14,930 nucleotides of DNA from JAHFRG01 sp041495205. GTDB lineage: Bacteria; Pseudomonadota; Gammaproteobacteria; Burkholderiales; JAHFRG01. Position 1 is the first letter of the stretch; the number at the start of each line of letters is the position of its first letter. Shown piece after piece: positions 13,178 to 14,930 of this stretch. The notes beneath the pieces are model-generated. The model did not search any database. It saw only the letters and a program-made list of their open reading frames with translations, and was not told the origin of the DNA. The position numbers and the translations under genes were made by a program. Location of the stretch: NCBI GenBank assembly GCA_041495205.1, contig JBGQCF010000044.1, positions 1 through 14,930 on the forward strand. Reading direction: 5' to 3'.

Positions 13178-14215
13178 ATGAGAAACTTACTCATCTTGCT
13201 GGCAACGACCCTCGTGCTGGGTGGTTGTTCAGCTCTTGACACTGCGGACTCGCAAGAGAAGCCGGGAACGATGTATTTGCTGGACTATCCTTTCGTCGGG
13301 GGGAATGCTTCCTCTCCCGAAACCGAAAACGAAACCACAAAGGAAACCGTAAACGAAGCCGCAAACAAACACGCAAGCGAAACCGTAAAAGAAGCTGGAA
13401 ACAAACCCGCAAACGTAACCGCAAACGTAACCGCAAACGAAACTGTAAACAAAACCGTAAAAGAAGCCGTAAAAGAAACCGTAAACAAGGCTAAGCGAGT
13501 TCGTATAGTAGCGATCGAGCCTCCCCCGCTCCGACTCCAAGAAGGGTGGAAACTCCAGCACGTTCCTCCAGATAGTATTGGGGCCGCCCACGGGCTTGCC
13601 GAGGTAGTAGGCATTTTGATCCTCGCTGAAGCCCCCGCAGTTCCGCAGCCCGCAGCACAGGAATCCGACTCGCCACACGGGAGCGCGAAAAACCTCTGGA
13701 TCCCCACCGCCGTGCTGGCCGACGAGGTGGCGAGCCAGTTGCAAGTCGCCGGGTGGACGGTCGAGCGTGCAGCAGGCTTGCGGTCCCCGCCAGGTATGAT
13801 GGTTGGTGAGTACGACATAAGAGGAAGAGATTTGAAAGTGTTTTACTTCGACAACTGGCTCTCACCCATTCGGCTGTGGTACAAGGCTGACCAGTCCAGT
13901 TTCAACTATGGCCGTGAGACGACTCAAGGTAAGGAGCTTAGCATCGAGGTCGCGCTCCGTAGCTTCGAGGCCTGGCCAGAAACCCGATTGAGTAACGCCC
14001 ATCTTAGAATCAGCGTCTTTATCAAAGTGGTGGACCCTGGAACGAGCCGAACGCTAGGCAGGGCTACTTGCGGAGGGATACTTGAGTCCAGTATTGGACC
14101 GAACGATCAGGCATTCGCCAACGACGGAAAGATATTCAAAGAGGTCTTCGCACGCAGGGGCCAGGAACTCGTGCGCGAGTGCCTAACCGACCTGAAGCTG
14201 TTACCACATGCGTAG
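13178..14215 (+). CDS. Lipoprotein of unknown function with low-complexity repeat linker
   Basis: 345 aa. The N-terminus MRNLLILLATTLVLGGC has a clear lipobox (LGGC, Cys17), so it is anchored to a membrane through lipid; Ser at +2 favours the outer membrane. Residues about 49-104 are a Thr/Val/Asn/Lys/Glu-rich repeat of four-residue units, likely an extended or helical spacer. The C-terminal domain (about 107-345) mixes strands and helices (VRIVAIEPPPLRL, ASQLQVAGWTVERA, KELSIEVALRSFEAWPE, HLRISVFIKVVDP, KEVFARRGQELVREC), and I do not recognise it. The ATG at 13178 has only AGG upstream. A TATA-rich patch (TTATAT, 13160-13166) lies just before it. It is alone on the plus strand, with the tRNA-like remnant 107 bases upstream. 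Confidence 0.75.
   Translation: MRNLLILLATTLVLGGCSALDTADSQEKPGTMYLLDYPFVGGNASSPETENETTKETVNEAANKHASETVKEAGNKPANVTANVTANETVNKTVKEAVKETVNKAKRVRIVAIEPPPLRLQEGWKLQHVPPDSIGAAHGLAEVVGILILAEAPAVPQPAAQESDSPHGSAKNLWIPTAVLADEVASQLQVAGWTVERAAGLRSPPGMMVGEYDIRGRDLKVFYFDNWLSPIRLWYKADQSSFNYGRETTQGKELSIEVALRSFEAWPETRLSNAHLRISVFIKVVDPGTSRTLGRATCGGILESSIGPNDQAFANDGKIFKEVFARRGQELVRECLTDLKLLPHA
13325..13489 (+). repeat. In-frame 12-base-periodic repeat within the lipoprotein gene
   Basis: Variants of GAAACCGTAAAC / GTAACCGCAAAC follow one another about 13 times, built on a 6-base AAACCG/GTAAAC theme. They encode ETVN/ETVK/EAVK/NVTA units. Because the period is a multiple of three, gain or loss of units changes linker length without a frameshift. 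Confidence 0.8.
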
Positions 14216-14329
14216 CTTTGCGCTAAAACGACCCTCCATCGACCTTGTATCATCAGGCTGAAAATCTCGCGCCAGACACCACAAGTCCAACCGCCGAACC
14301 GATGCCGTTTCATGTCGAAAGGTCGCGAC

Positions 14330-14581
14330 ATGCTCTACAGCACGTCGATGCTGGCCTTGATCTCTCTGCTCGGATGCGGCTCCGTTGAGCAAGCCCCCGC
14401 CCCAGCCGAGGTGACGCAGCACGCTTTTCCGTTTTTGGTTGACGGTCAGAATTGCCACGGGTCGTCGCTCTTTGAAAAAGTGGGCCAAATCACGACCGCA
14501 ATCAAGACTTGTCCGCTCAATAAGGGGTTAAGGAAGTCTTGGTGGTTCTGCCAGTCGCCAGTGTCCGCTTTTGGCCGATAA
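14330..14581 (+). CDS. Small putative lipoprotein
   Basis: 83 aa from ATG 14330-14332, preceded by AAAGG at a 7-base spacing. The ATG at 14312 would add six charged residues ahead of the signal and has no ribosome site. MLYSTSMLALISLLGCGS has a lipobox (LLGC, Cys16). The short mature part has an Ala/Pro patch and three more cysteines. The last ~20 residues (WWFCQSPVSAFGR) look unlike a domain end, so it may be a truncated or decayed gene. I do not recognise it. It follows the larger lipoprotein on the same strand after 114 bases. Confidence 0.4.
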   Translation: MLYSTSMLALISLLGCGSVEQAPAPAEVTQHAFPFLVDGQNCHGSSLFEKVGQITTAIKTCPLNKGLRKSWWFCQSPVSAFGR

Positions 14582-14674
14582 CTAACCATTCGTCAAGGGT
14601 CGCTTCCCGACCCACAGTAGCCAGTCGAGGAGGATTCGGGAGGAGCGGGAGAGGTCGTTGTGGGCGAAACAGAA

Positions 14675-14692
14675 ACCCCGCCGAAGCGGGGT
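14675..14692 (-). terminator. Intrinsic terminator of the right-edge minus-strand gene
   Basis: On the minus strand, ACCCCGC-TTCG-GCGGGGT (7-bp stem with a TTCG tetraloop) is followed by TTCTGTTT. It lies 82 bases after the stop of the membrane protein gene. On the plus strand no T-run follows. Between 14582 and 14674 I see nothing else. Confidence 0.6.
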
Positions 14693-14774
14693 CTGTGAGA
14701 TTGCTATCTGAATTGGACGTAGCGCCTTCCTGTTTCCGGCGACGCCGAAGGTAATTCAAGTGCGATATGCCAAC

Positions 14775-14930
14775 CTACGTTAAAAGGGTAAATACACTTC
14801 TGAGTAGATGATAAAGACCGACCAGCATAGTGGCGAGACACGCAATGTAAAACGTGACGAAAAAGAAGTCGAGTTTGGCAACCTTATATTTTTTCTGGAC
14901 GTTAATCGCCAGGAACGTGCCAAGAACAAA
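14775..14930 (-). CDS. C-terminal fragment of an integral membrane protein
   Basis: An open frame enters from the right edge and ends at TAG 14777-14775, giving 51 residues. It reads as FVLGTFLAINVQKKYKVAKLD, then a hydrophobic stretch FFFVTFYIACLATMLVGLYHLL and a short tail RSVFTLLT. That is two membrane-like segments separated by a basic loop, a typical inner-membrane protein end. Too short to name; a terminator lies downstream. Confidence 0.6.
   Translation of the reverse strand, partial: FVLGTFLAINVQKKYKVAKLDFFFVTFYIACLATMLVGLYHLLRSVFTLLT

Noticed and set aside
13229..13818. Minus-strand frames opposite the lipoprotein repeat (FFYGFFYGF..., SFTASFTVLF...)
   Set aside because: Their striking repeats are just the complement of the 12-base tract; the plus-strand frame has the signal peptide and a sensible C-terminal domain.

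Overview
The window is about 15 kb of a Gram-negative, probably proteobacterial, chromosome, overall GC-rich with patches of lower GC. Lipoproteins with lipoboxes, a periplasmic c-type heme sensor, a MacB/LolD-type ABC exporter with membrane fusion protein, and short hairpin repeats typical of beta/gammaproteobacteria all point that way. A betaproteobacterium is my best guess, but no marker gene settles it. Almost all genes lie on the minus strand. No CRISPR array, intact transposase, integrase or phage gene is visible.

Region 1 (1-3840). The left edge holds the C-terminal end of a plus-strand protein resembling B12-binding radical SAM enzymes. It converges on a tight minus-strand operon of archease, RtcB RNA ligase and a membrane-anchored class III nucleotide cyclase, with gaps of 3 and 5 bases. 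A perfect FNR-type box (TTGAT-N4-ATCAA) lies at roughly -44 from a plausible promoter in front of archease, suggesting that RNA ligation and repair are induced by low oxygen or NO.

Region 2 (3900-7230). A lower-GC island carries a three-gene minus-strand operon: a secreted small protein, a membrane sensor with a Tll0287-like heme domain (CLACH) plus HAMP, and a soluble class III cyclase. Sensor and cyclase are in the same reading frame, separated by one TGA and a re-initiation site (GGGAGG, TTG start). The island is bounded by a 47-base imperfect direct repeat (42/47 identical) derived from the 3' end of the neighbouring FtsX-type permease gene, so it looks inserted.

Region 3 (7187-12934). 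A minus-strand cluster of Nudix hydrolase, membrane fusion protein, ABC ATPase and two FtsX/MacB-type permeases forms an ABC export system. Its gene order is interrupted by intergenic repeats: two copies of a ~209-base multi-hairpin element (a third, longer copy lies in region 2), four short CCCTC hairpins and a 54-base-period tandem repeat.

Region 4 (12935-14930). This is a sparser stretch with a degenerate 3' half of a tRNA-Asn-like sequence, a lipoprotein with a 12-base-periodic low-complexity segment, a small putative lipoprotein, a minus-strand terminator and the C-terminus of an integral membrane protein entering from the right edge.

The most notable points are the FNR-box-controlled RNA-repair/cyclase operon, the split heme-sensor/cyclase island with its boundary repeats, and the structured repeat family with a compensatory base-pair change.
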